This document shows positions 17,129-25,251 of a stretch of 64,000 nt of DNA, piece by piece; the first letter of the stretch is position 1, and every line of letters begins with the position of its first letter. The position numbers and the translations under genes were made by a program. The notes beneath the pieces are model-generated. The model worked only from the letters and a program-made list of their open reading frames with translations. It ran no database searches and was not told where the DNA came from. Source of the DNA: RGIG995 sp045543655 (GTDB lineage Bacteria > Bacillota > Clostridia > Oscillospirales > UBA644); the NCBI GenBank assembly GCA_045543655.1, contig JAZPXN010000077.1:1-64000 (forward strand), read 5' to 3'.

Positions 17129-18103
17129 TTACCTTTCTTCTCTTGCAAGCTTATAAATCAGATCGTAGGCAAATTCCAGATCGTCCACGGAGCAGTGCTC
17201 CTGCACGAAATGGGAGGTGCAGCAGATCCAGCGCTTGCCCTTCAGCGTAGCGAAGACCCGTCGGATCTCCTTTTCCAGCTCCTCCCGGGGCAGAATCCCC
17301 AGAGCGGACTGCACGCAAACGCCGCCAAGGGTGGCGAATTTATCCTGATATTTTTCCAGATAAAGCTCGTAGGGCATATTGGCGTTTTCCTGCCAGGGAT
17401 GGATCAGGTCAAAGCCGATCTCGGCAATGCCGTCCAGAACCTTGGCCACGCATCCGTCGGAATGGAGGGAAGCAAACACCCCTCTGGAATGAACGTGATC
17501 CACCACTTTTTTCATATTGGGATAAATGACCTCCCACCAGATCTCGGGGGAAAACATCAGATCCTTCTGAGATCCCCAGTCGTCGGAGATATGCACCATA
17601 TCGATGCCGGCGTCGATGCTCTGGTCGGCACATTGAATGACCCAGTCGGCGTGGCGGCGGTACAGCTCCGCGATTTCGTCGGGATACAACAGAAGCCAGG
17701 CCAGATGATCCTCGATGCCGAAGGCGTTGTTGAAGCATTCGAAGAAGCCGGGGGTCTGCATATAGCAGAAGCGACCCCGCTGCTTATGATGGGCGATGGC
17801 CTTCTTCACGTTGGCAAAAGAGGCCTCCGTCCGGGGCGGCAGATAATAATCGTGCTGAAGGAGTACGTCGGGGGCAACCTCCCCTTCCTCCGCCCGGATC
17901 TTTGTCAGAACTTCCTCATTAAATACTCCGGGGCCGCCGAAAATATGGGCCATATCGAATTCGTATTGATCTTCAAAGGCCGCCACGGATCCCCATTTTT
18001 CCTTGATCTGCTCTTCCAGATTGGCAAAAACCCAGCCGTAGATGGGCTGACGGTCCACGGGCTTGCCAAGAATGGTATTGCGGACGCGTTCGGTGCTGTT
18101 CAT
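17129..18103 (-). CDS. URO-D superfamily methyltransferase, first gene of cluster
   Basis: 324 aa. Opening STERVRNTILGKPVDRQPIYG is typical of the family. The metal-site strand is SLHSDGCVAK, with the Cys shifted two residues from the H-x-C position, and WICCTSHFVQEHC near the end gives three cysteines. It lies 8 nt upstream of the next methyltransferase. AGAGGAG is 8 nt before ATG. As the promoter-proximal gene it defines the start of a cluster running to 6698. The methyl donor is unknown. Confidence 0.84.
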   Translation of the reverse strand: MNSTERVRNTILGKPVDRQPIYGWVFANLEEQIKEKWGSVAAFEDQYEFDMAHIFGGPGVFNEEVLTKIRAEEGEVAPDVLLQHDYYLPPRTEASFANVKKAIAHHKQRGRFCYMQTPGFFECFNNAFGIEDHLAWLLLYPDEIAELYRRHADWVIQCADQSIDAGIDMVHISDDWGSQKDLMFSPEIWWEVIYPNMKKVVDHVHSRGVFASLHSDGCVAKVLDGIAEIGFDLIHPWQENANMPYELYLEKYQDKFATLGGVCVQSALGILPREELEKEIRRVFATLKGKRWICCTSHFVQEHCSVDDLEFAYDLIYKLAREER

Positions 18104-18137
18104 ACGATCGTCTCCTCTTTGTCTTACGGTTTATTTT

Positions 18138-18166
18138 ATTATACCATACCGAAAGCAAAATGTAAA
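18138..18166 (-). promoter_or_regulatory. Promoter of the methyltransferase cluster
   Basis: Minus strand TTTACA, 17 bp, TATAAT with TGG extended -10, giving a leader of about 30 nt before the first gene. Confidence 0.82.
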
Positions 18167-18199
18167 TATGGTTTTCTTTCATTTTCCGGATTTTTGGGG

Positions 18200-18231
18200 A
18201 AAGAAAACCCCATCTTCCGAAAAAGATGGGG
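18200..18231 (-). terminator. Terminator after the lacI-type gene
   Basis: Minus-strand stem CCCCATCTT / AAGATGGGG, 6-nt loop, then TTTTCTTT. Confidence 0.85.
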
Positions 18232-18237
18232 CAAAAT

Positions 18238-19164
18238 TCAGGTTTGGGAGGGGTCGGACAGAACCAATTCGTAGGGCACGTTGGGGTCGTAGGGGGTTCC
18301 GATAATATAATTGACGCATTCCCGGGCAATGCGGTCGGTGGAATAATCCACGGTCAAAACCGGCACGGTGACGCAATTCAGAAGAGAAATATTATCGAAG
18401 CCGGATATTTTCAGATTTTTGGGGAAATGCAGTTGCTTCAACGCCGCCACCGCATAGGTATCGGTAGAGCAGACCACCGTGTCGCTTCCGCCGAGGTCCT
18501 TGGGGTCGGTGACGGTGCGCCCGGTCTTCCCCAGCCGATTTATCGCATCCCGGAAGCCTTCCAGGCGCAGGATCTGGGCGTTATCCCGATGGAGGTGCTT
18601 GCGGAGGGAAGGTGCGTAATAAACCACCTCTCCCCCAGCCTTTTCCGCCAGACGAAGGGTGACGTCGGTCATGGCCTGTCGGTCGTCGATGCCCACGTAA
18701 GGAAGGTTGAACATCCGATTGCCGATCAAAACCAGCGGCCGGTGGATCTGCCGAAGATAATTTTCGTATTCCACGCTGTCACTCCCCGCAGAAAAGAGAA
18801 CGATGCCGTCCACGCCGACATAATCGAAATATTCCAATGCCCGCCGCTCTTCCCTCAGATCCTTTCCGGAAAACTGGAAGATAGGCGAAAAGCCCGCCCG
18901 CCTGGATTCCCGGACGAGACTCATGGCAAGCTTGGAGAAATATTCGTTGTAAAGATCGTACAGCACCACGCCGATGAGCATGGAATTGCCCTTCTCCCCC
19001 TTGATGTTGGGGAGATAATCGTATTCCCGCGCCACCGTAAGAATCTTCGCCCGGGTCTCCGCAGAAACTCCGGGGCGGTCGTGCAGTGCCCGGTCTACCG
19101 TCCCCTGAGAGACGCCGCAGATGCGGGCCAGCTGGGTCGTGGTGATCTTCGAAAACCGCTTCAT
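18238..19164 (-). CDS. LacI-family transcriptional regulator
   Basis: 308 aa. The N-terminal LacI helix-turn-helix (TTTQLARICGVSQGTVDRAL, residues 8-27) and hinge are followed by a periplasmic-binding-protein-like sensor domain. Its ATG overlaps the stop codon of the GH116-like gene (ATGA), so the two are coupled and the regulator probably controls that operon. The ligand is likely a mono- or disaccharide released by the enzyme. No clear operator palindrome could be assigned by eye. It is somewhat shorter than the usual 330-340 aa, mainly at the C-terminus. Confidence 0.92.
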   Translation of the reverse strand: MKRFSKITTTQLARICGVSQGTVDRALHDRPGVSAETRAKILTVAREYDYLPNIKGEKGNSMLIGVVLYDLYNEYFSKLAMSLVRESRRAGFSPIFQFSGKDLREERRALEYFDYVGVDGIVLFSAGSDSVEYENYLRQIHRPLVLIGNRMFNLPYVGIDDRQAMTDVTLRLAEKAGGEVVYYAPSLRKHLHRDNAQILRLEGFRDAINRLGKTGRTVTDPKDLGGSDTVVCSTDTYAVAALKQLHFPKNLKISGFDNISLLNCVTVPVLTVDYSTDRIARECVNYIIGTPYDPNVPYELVLSDPSQT

Positions 19165-21683
19165 GCAAGCACCATCTCACTTCCGACGGTAACACCGTCA
19201 AAGAGAACGACACCGTCGTTCACACGGAAGGAAACGGGCTTCCCGTCCACGGTGACGGAGGTGATCTTGCCGGCGTCGGGCAGAGAAAGAGATCTCAGGG
19301 TCAGAGGCTTGTCGAAGACCGACAGCGTAACGGCCTTTTCGCCAAAGGATACCTTGCCCCAGCTTTCGCAGAGGCTGTAAAGATAGGTACCCTTCCGATC
19401 GGCGGGCGCAAATCCCATATGCCCCCGGGTCATATCGAAGGTAAAGCCGCTGTAAAGGGGAAGCAGGGCGAAGGAAGCCATGGAGCGGGCGTAGTTACTG
19501 CCGCATTCGATCTCGTTGAAGGGATTTCGCTTTTCCCCGTCGTAGCGATCCCGGATCGCCTTGACCACAGTCTCTCCTTCTTTAAAATATCCTTCGGAAA
19601 TCAGCAATCCCGCAAAGGCGTATTCGAAGCCGGTCATGGTCTCCTCGCAATAGGGGATGGGGATGGCAGGCGCTTCCGCGCCGTCGGGATAGGAGCAGAT
19701 GACCGTCCCCGCCTCGTCGCCCAGAGAGAAGAGCCGCCACATATTGACCACCTCCCGCAGGGAGGATTTATAATTGTTGCGGTAAAGATTTCCGAGGGCG
19801 GTCTTTTTCTTTTCCCCGTCAAAGACCGGGTCGGCGCCGATCAGAGCGGCGTGCCAGTCGGCCAGCATCTGATCGATGATACACCCTTCGGCCACCTGAT
19901 ATTTGATCTGCTTCGCCTCGTCGTTCCAATAGGCCGCCACGGCGTCGAACCGCTCCGGGATCGACCGGTCGGACAGATTGACCTTGTGATAATAATAGGA
20001 GCCGTTGAAGAGGTTTTCGTTCATCCATTTTTTGCCCTTGGCGTACAGCTCCCGGTATTCTGCCGCACGGGAGGATTCTCCCAGGGCGTCGGCCATTTTG
20101 GAGGCGCAGTCCAGGGCAAGCACGTAAAACCCCTGAAGCCAGGAGGAGGGCCCGAACAGCTCCATATCCAGCGTATGATGCTGACGTCCTTCCAGAACGC
20201 CGTCCTTGTCAGCGTCCCAGCCGTCGGGATTCTCGGGAGACCAGGCGTATTCCAGCATCCGGAAAATACCGTCGGAATTGCGCTTCAGCCATTCCGTATC
20301 CCCGGAAAGCTTCCACTCCCGATAGGCCTTGATCACCTCCCCCATCTGCCCGTCCACGCAGGCACGGAAATTGCCCATCTCCCGTCCCAAAGGCAACGGG
20401 ACCCGGAAATTGGAGGCGCCGGAGGGGCGCAGAGCGTACTTGATGGTATTTTCCCGGATGGAACGCTCCAGGCCGGGGAAAAGATAAGGCAGGGCGTAGG
20501 CGTAATTCCACACGTGCTGGCAGGTGCCGTGACAGGAGCCGGAGGTTTCGGTACACCCCTCCCAGCCCCAGAAGGAGCCGTCCTCCAGACGAAGGGCGGT
20601 GGGAGTCTTCAGCACCGAAAGATTGGCAGAGACCGCGTCCTTTACCGCATCGGGCAAAGTACTTTCCTGCAGCGCGTCGGAAAATTTCCGGGTCTGACCG
20701 TGGAGACGGCCGAAGGAGGAAAGGGCGTATACGGCGCTCTCCCGGGAGGTCTTGAACTGAGTGGCGTAATAATTGCGCCAGGTGACGTCGTTGCCGGCCT
20801 CATCCTTCAGAGGAGACCAATAACAGTAGTTGACGGGGACGTTCCAGGAAATGACGAAGCGGATCTTCGCCCGCCGGCCTGCGGGAACGGTGACGTAAGC
20901 CACCACGGTGCCGTGATCCTGCTTTCCGGGCTCCCCGTAATGCCGGGCAGGGACCCGCTCCCATCCGGCCAGATTCTTCCAATAGGTAGTAGGGCCGTCC
21001 TGCCAGCCGCCGCGGTACCAGGATTCCTGCACGCAGGTCTCTTCGTGGTCGGTCAGGACGCAGAGATCCGAATAGCCGATCTCGGTATCGTTTTTATCCG
21101 CAGTCCCGAAGAAAATGCCGTGAAGGCCGTCCTGGGCAATTTCGCAGTTCCGGGAAGAAAGGGCGGGATTGCGAACCGTACACGCCAGCGCGTATTCCAC
21201 GGGCTCTCCGGCGGTATTTTCAATCTCCCACTCAAAAAAAGCGGCGGGCAGACTGGAATCGAATTCGTTGTGCGGGATCATAGGATTAAAGGCGGAAAGG
21301 CGCACCGTTGCCGGGAAATCCGGATCGGAAAAGGTCATTTTCGCCACGGGGAAGGATGCGTCGACGGAGACCGACGGAAAATGAGGATACCCCGCCATGG
21401 TATTCTGATGAGGACCGTAGCCGTAGCCGTAATGCCCCCGGGAGGAGCAGGGGGTCCCGATGAGATTTTCCGGCGTATCTCCCTGAAGGACCTTCAAGAC
21501 GCTCTTGCCACCCACGGTCGCCTTGACGGCAAAGTGGGAATAGCCGTTTCGCGTGCACTTATTGGGACGGTTAAAGATCTCCCAATCCCGGATCTCCCCG
21601 TTCCCTGCAAGGCCGATGCACCCGGTGCCGATGCCGCCCAAAGGGAAGGAAAAATTTTTGGTCCTTTCGTTTTCGTATATCAT
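19161..21683 (-). CDS. GH116-like glycosidase (beta-glucosidase/glucosylceramidase type)
   Basis: 840 aa, no signal peptide. The N-terminal domain starts with FPLGGIGTGCIGL (residues 13-25) and NGEIRDWEIFNRP, the hallmark of GH116 (DUF608) proteins. The C-terminal (alpha/alpha)6 part has CHGTCQHVWNYAYALPYLFP near residue 385, the motif DGVLEGRQHHTLDMELFGP near 493, and a late FDMTRGHMGFAP segment. Known GH116 members remove beta-glucose, beta-xylose or GlcNAc. The substrate here is not deducible. The start at 21683 has GGAG 9 nt upstream; the longer frame would begin close behind the -10 box. It forms an operon with the LacI regulator. Confidence 0.85.
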   Translation of the reverse strand: MIYENERTKNFSFPLGGIGTGCIGLAGNGEIRDWEIFNRPNKCTRNGYSHFAVKATVGGKSVLKVLQGDTPENLIGTPCSSRGHYGYGYGPHQNTMAGYPHFPSVSVDASFPVAKMTFSDPDFPATVRLSAFNPMIPHNEFDSSLPAAFFEWEIENTAGEPVEYALACTVRNPALSSRNCEIAQDGLHGIFFGTADKNDTEIGYSDLCVLTDHEETCVQESWYRGGWQDGPTTYWKNLAGWERVPARHYGEPGKQDHGTVVAYVTVPAGRRAKIRFVISWNVPVNYCYWSPLKDEAGNDVTWRNYYATQFKTSRESAVYALSSFGRLHGQTRKFSDALQESTLPDAVKDAVSANLSVLKTPTALRLEDGSFWGWEGCTETSGSCHGTCQHVWNYAYALPYLFPGLERSIRENTIKYALRPSGASNFRVPLPLGREMGNFRACVDGQMGEVIKAYREWKLSGDTEWLKRNSDGIFRMLEYAWSPENPDGWDADKDGVLEGRQHHTLDMELFGPSSWLQGFYVLALDCASKMADALGESSRAAEYRELYAKGKKWMNENLFNGSYYYHKVNLSDRSIPERFDAVAAYWNDEAKQIKYQVAEGCIIDQMLADWHAALIGADPVFDGEKKKTALGNLYRNNYKSSLREVVNMWRLFSLGDEAGTVICSYPDGAEAPAIPIPYCEETMTGFEYAFAGLLISEGYFKEGETVVKAIRDRYDGEKRNPFNEIECGSNYARSMASFALLPLYSGFTFDMTRGHMGFAPADRKGTYLYSLCESWGKVSFGEKAVTLSVFDKPLTLRSLSLPDAGKITSVTVDGKPVSFRVNDGVVLFDGVTVGSEMVLA

Positions 21684-21716
21684 ATTGCCTACTCCGTTTC
21701 CGATGGTTTTTCTTTC

Positions 21717-21745
21717 ATTATACCGAAAAAACCTCACCGTGTCAA
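21717..21745 (-). promoter_or_regulatory. Promoter of the GH116-lacI operon
   Basis: Minus strand TTGACA, 17 bp, TATAAT. The -35 lies within a short hairpin CCGTGT...ACACGG, directly after the terminator of the preceding gene. Confidence 0.85.
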
Positions 21746-21764
21746 CCTACACGGCGAAAAAAAG

Positions 21765-21797
21765 TAAAAAAACCTCCGGAGTTTTTTCTCCGGAGGA
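21765..21797 (-). terminator. Terminator of the phosphoesterase-lipoprotein operon
   Basis: Perfect 9-bp stem CCTCCGGAG / CTCCGGAGG with an A6 loop, then TTTTTTTAC on the minus strand. Confidence 0.9.
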
Positions 21798-21803
21798 AAT
21801 TTT

Positions 21804-22973
21804 TTACTGATAATCCTTGGTGAAGGGTTGAACCTTATAAAATTCTCGGTGGAGAGGATCAAAGGCAACCTTGGTGACCCGGTCCTTCAGATCTCCGTTT
21901 TCATCCACGTACCGGACGGTGACCCGCAGCCCGTCGCTGGACCAGCCCTTGGTGTCCTTGCCGCAAAGGCCGGCCACCGTCTGAACCACCGTGCCGTCGG
22001 GGAAGGACGCAATGCCCTTGATATTCTTCAGGGACAGATACGGGTAGCGGTCGAACCAGCAATCCAATTCTTCGGTCTCCGCGTCGAAGATCCAGAGCTT
22101 GGATCCCGACGAAGCCCAGTATTTTCCGGGCTGGCCGTAGACGGGAGAAAAAGCGTGGCCGCCCCCTTCGCCGTTATCAAAAACGTCTCCGCTCTTGCCG
22201 ATGCGGACCAGTTTTCCGTTTTCCGTGCCCTCGTCCAGAAGGATCGCCGCGTAAACGCCGTAATTTTCCAGCACCCACAGAAGCTCGTTCTGAGGATCCC
22301 AGCTGACGCCGTGACAATAGAGGCTGGGGATGGACGAGACCGGCTCCGTAATGCCGGCGGACAGAGGCACGTAGACCAAAGCGCCGGGATCGCTAGAGCA
22401 GCCCACCACCACGTCGCCGTTGGGCAGCATTTCAATGGAATGGGGGCCGGAGCCGATGCGGTACTCCCACAAGAGGGACTTGGCCTCGTAATCGATCACC
22501 CCCGCCCAGCCGCTGGAGGAGCAGGCGATCATCACGTCCCGTTCGTAGTAGGGGGAATAACGGATCTTGGCGGCGTCGATGCCGGAGCCGGGCTTCATTT
22601 TGCACTTCGGATCGTCGTCGGCGTCCCATTCCCACACCACGCACAGACCGTCGTCGGTCAGCTTCTTGAAATCCCCGTCGCAGGGATTGAGATCGTAAAC
22701 CACGATGCTGTGGCGGGTGATGTCGGTAACGATGAATTTATGCTCCATCCCGGGATCGTAGCCCGTTTCCGTTTTTTCTTCCTCCGTATCCGACGGCTCG
22801 GAAACGTCTTCGGAATCGGTCTTCCCGGGCTTGGAGGAAGTGGATTTCTCTTCGGTTTTCTGTGACGACACGGAATCGGAGCCAACCGGAACTTCCGGCT
22901 TTTCCGTCTCACCGCAGGCCGCACAGGACAGAATCAAAGCGAAGCAAAGCAATCGCACAAGGATCTTTTTCAT
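21804..22973 (-). CDS. Beta-propeller-like lipoprotein (paralogue B)
   Basis: 389 aa. Signal peptide 1-19 with Cys-containing lipobox (SCAACG), then a Ser/Thr/Glu-rich linker to about residue 72. The rest has repeated beta-strand segments (ITRHSIVVYDL, GVIDYEAKSLLWEYRIG, PHSIEMLPNGDVVV, HGVSWDPQNELLWVLENYG), as expected for a beta-propeller. It may belong to the DUF6528 group, with low certainty. By eye it is about 70 percent identical to the next gene upstream over the folded part, while signal and linker diverge. It is probably lipid-anchored outside the membrane and binds or acts on a ligand of unknown nature. Confidence 0.78.
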   Translation of the reverse strand: MKKILVRLLCFALILSCAACGETEKPEVPVGSDSVSSQKTEEKSTSSKPGKTDSEDVSEPSDTEEEKTETGYDPGMEHKFIVTDITRHSIVVYDLNPCDGDFKKLTDDGLCVVWEWDADDDPKCKMKPGSGIDAAKIRYSPYYERDVMIACSSSGWAGVIDYEAKSLLWEYRIGSGPHSIEMLPNGDVVVGCSSDPGALVYVPLSAGITEPVSSIPSLYCHGVSWDPQNELLWVLENYGVYAAILLDEGTENGKLVRIGKSGDVFDNGEGGGHAFSPVYGQPGKYWASSGSKLWIFDAETEELDCWFDRYPYLSLKNIKGIASFPDGTVVQTVAGLCGKDTKGWSSDGLRVTVRYVDENGDLKDRVTKVAFDPLHREFYKVQPFTKDYQ

Positions 22974-23027
22974 CCGTTTTCACGCTCAGCTTTCCCGGCG
23001 ACCCCGCCCGGTTTTTCAGGCAACAGG

Positions 23028-24203
23028 TTACCGATAGTTTTTGTTAAAGGGCTGTACTTTGTAGAATTCCCGTTCCTCCGGATCGAAACAAACCACGGTG
23101 CGCTGATCCCGGACGGTCTGCACCTTGCCGGACGTCTTTTGGCGGATAAAAACGCAAAATCCGTCGCTGGACCAATCCCGGCTGGACTCCCCACCCAGGT
23201 TGACGATGGTCTGAACCACCGTGCCGTCGGGGAAAGAGGCAATGCCCTTGATTTCGGGCTTATAATTCAAAGCGGAAGCCCGGGGAAAATTCCGGGACAG
23301 AGTCTCCGTCGCCGTATCGAACTGCCACAGAGCCGCACCGGAAGAGGCCCAGTATTTGCCCGGCTCCCCGTAGACGGGGGAAAGGGCGTGACCGCCGGCA
23401 ATGCCGTTGCCGAACAAGGCTCCGGTTCCGGTGACCCGGGAGATTTTTCCGTCCGCCGTTCCCATTCCGCTGACGGTGGCGGCATAGATGCCGGTATCCT
23501 CCAGAACCCAAAGGCACCGGTTCTCCGGATCCCAGCTGACGCCGTGACAGCCGTAGCTTGGGATGGAAGAGGAAGGCTCCGTTTCCCCGGCGGACAACGG
23601 AACGTAGACCAGAGCGCCGGGGTCGCCGGCACAGGCAACCACCACGTCGCCGTTGGGGAGCATTTCAATGGAATGGGGACCGTTTCCGTCTCCCACCCGG
23701 GCCTCCCACAGAAGGGATTTTTCTTCGTAATCGATCACGCCCGCCCAGCCGTTGGAAGCGCAGGCGATCATGACGTCCCGATCGTAATAGGCGGAATAGC
23801 GGATCTTGGCGGCGTCAATCCAGACGTCGGGCTTGATCTTGCACGCCGGATCCTCATCCGAATCCCATTCCCACACCACGCACAGATCGTCGTCGGTCAG
23901 CTTCTCGAAATCCCCGTCGCAGGGATTAAGATCAAAAACGACGATACTGTGATTCCTAATGTCGGTCGCGATAAATTTATGCTCCGCTTCCGGGTCAAAA
24001 ACCACGGGCTCCGGCTCTTTTTCCGTTCCGTCCACCGAAGAGGAATCGTCCGGCGTATCGGAAGAAGTAGAGGCCGTCCCTCCCGCCGTTTGGGATCCCG
24101 AAAAAACAGTATCCGTCGGTCCTTCCGGCTTTTCCGTCTCGCCGCAGGCGCCGAGGGAAAGGATCATTGTGAAGCAAAGCAGGAATAAGAGAATCTTTTT
24201 CAT
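23028..24203 (-). CDS. Beta-propeller-like lipoprotein (paralogue A)
   Basis: 391 aa. Signal peptide with lipobox SLGAC (Cys20), Thr/Ser/Asp-rich linker to about residue 68, then the same propeller-like domain as paralogue B (ATDIRNHSIVVFDLNPCDGD, CVVWEWDSDED, GPHSIEMLPNGDVVV). Tandem duplication is evident. It lies 4 nt after the phosphoesterase and 54 nt before its copy. Strongly acidic D/E patches and a conserved W-E-W-D could bind a cation. Function unknown. Confidence 0.78.
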   Translation of the reverse strand: MKKILLFLLCFTMILSLGACGETEKPEGPTDTVFSGSQTAGGTASTSSDTPDDSSSVDGTEKEPEPVVFDPEAEHKFIATDIRNHSIVVFDLNPCDGDFEKLTDDDLCVVWEWDSDEDPACKIKPDVWIDAAKIRYSAYYDRDVMIACASNGWAGVIDYEEKSLLWEARVGDGNGPHSIEMLPNGDVVVACAGDPGALVYVPLSAGETEPSSSIPSYGCHGVSWDPENRCLWVLEDTGIYAATVSGMGTADGKISRVTGTGALFGNGIAGGHALSPVYGEPGKYWASSGAALWQFDTATETLSRNFPRASALNYKPEIKGIASFPDGTVVQTIVNLGGESSRDWSSDGFCVFIRQKTSGKVQTVRDQRTVVCFDPEEREFYKVQPFNKNYR

Positions 24204-24207
24204 AGCG

Positions 24208-25005
24208 TCAGTCGATATAGATCTCCCCGACGATGCCCTTGAAAAGGCCCCCCAGGATATAGCCGGTCTTTTCTCCCAGAACCTCGGTAAAGGTACCGTG
24301 ATAATGGCCGGAGAAAACCGCCTTGATGGCAGGCTCTTCCACGATATATTTGGTCACCTTCCGGGTGGTGGCAACCTCTTCGTCGGAGACGTGGAGATCC
24401 TTGTGGGGAGGATTGTGATCCAAGTGGGCGCAGGTCAGCGGGCTGTGACAGAAGAGAATACAGGGCAACCCCCGGGCAACCTCGGCCTTCAGAAGGGTCA
24501 GCTGCTCCTCCGTCCAGGTATAATAGCTGTTATCGATGGCAATAACGTTGACACCGCCCACGATGCGGCTCTCAAAGACCATGTTCCCGCGGAAGCAGGA
24601 CTGGATCTCGTCCATCTTTTCTTCCTTGCGGGCGAAGGAGTCGGGAATCCCCACCTTGGGGCAGAATTCGTGATTTCCGGCGGCAAAAAGATAATCCTTT
24701 CCGGCCATCAACCGCTTAGCCGTAACCAGATTTGCGTGGGACATAAAGTCCAGCATATCCCCGGTGATCACGGTGCAATCGAATTCCTTGGAGTATTCCA
24801 TGGCATCCTCCAGATAGCCGATGGGGTCCCGTTCAGGAAACCCGGCTTCCTTGAAGAAAACGTTGCGCCGATTGGCAGCGTGCTGCTTCATATCCTCCCC
24901 GTCGATATCGTCGGCAAGGGACAGGTGAACGTCGGTCAACTGCAGGATTCGGACCGGCTTTTTCAGTCCAAAATGAAGGTGGATCTTGTGGGGTTTCAGC
25001 ATCAT
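24208..25005 (-). CDS. Calcineurin-like metallophosphoesterase
   Basis: 265 aa, cytoplasmic by sequence. All dimetal motifs are visible in order: TDVHLSLAD, GDMLDF, AGNHEFCP, CHSPLTC and GHYHG. It may cleave a phosphomonoester or diester; the substrate is unknown. The start at 25005 is set by AAGGAG 9 nt upstream. The frame is open further upstream but runs through the promoter at 25064-25092. It is the first gene of an operon with the two lipoproteins. Confidence 0.88.
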   Translation of the reverse strand: MMLKPHKIHLHFGLKKPVRILQLTDVHLSLADDIDGEDMKQHAANRRNVFFKEAGFPERDPIGYLEDAMEYSKEFDCTVITGDMLDFMSHANLVTAKRLMAGKDYLFAAGNHEFCPKVGIPDSFARKEEKMDEIQSCFRGNMVFESRIVGGVNVIAIDNSYYTWTEEQLTLLKAEVARGLPCILFCHSPLTCAHLDHNPPHKDLHVSDEEVATTRKVTKYIVEEPAIKAVFSGHYHGTFTEVLGEKTGYILGGLFKGIVGEIYID

Positions 25006-25063
25006 AAGATAGCTCTCCTTCCTATTTTTTGAATAACCCGCGGCGTGACGGCCGCTTTTCGTC

Positions 25064-25092
25064 AGTATAGCGTATTTCCCCAAAAATTGCAA
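25064..25092 (-). promoter_or_regulatory. Promoter of the phosphoesterase operon
   Basis: Minus strand TTGCAA, 17 bp, TATACT. A GC-rich hairpin (GCGGC...GCCGC, about 25030-25046) lies in the leader. Confidence 0.65.
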
Positions 25093-25183
25093 GTGGCGGA
25101 GGGAAATATTCACAAAAAGTTAAAAAAACGAAATTCCGTGCCGGAAAAAATCCAACATTTTATTGAATCTTCCTCAAATTCTC

Positions 25184-25212
25184 TTGCACTCCGACGCTTT
25201 ATCCGCTAAAAT
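25184..25212 (+). promoter_or_regulatory. Promoter of the GH106-like gene
   Basis: TTGCAC, 17 bp, TAAAAT, about 33 nt before the start codon. It is divergent from the promoter at 25064-25092. The 90-bp AT-rich stretch between holds no other gene. Confidence 0.65.
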
Positions 25213-25251
25213 AAAGAAAGGAATCGATACTTTCAACCGGAGGAATGTGAA

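Noticed and set aside
19419..21767. 782-codon open frame on the plus strand
   Set aside because: Antisense to the GH116-like gene; no motif, no ribosome site, and composition typical of a mirror frame.
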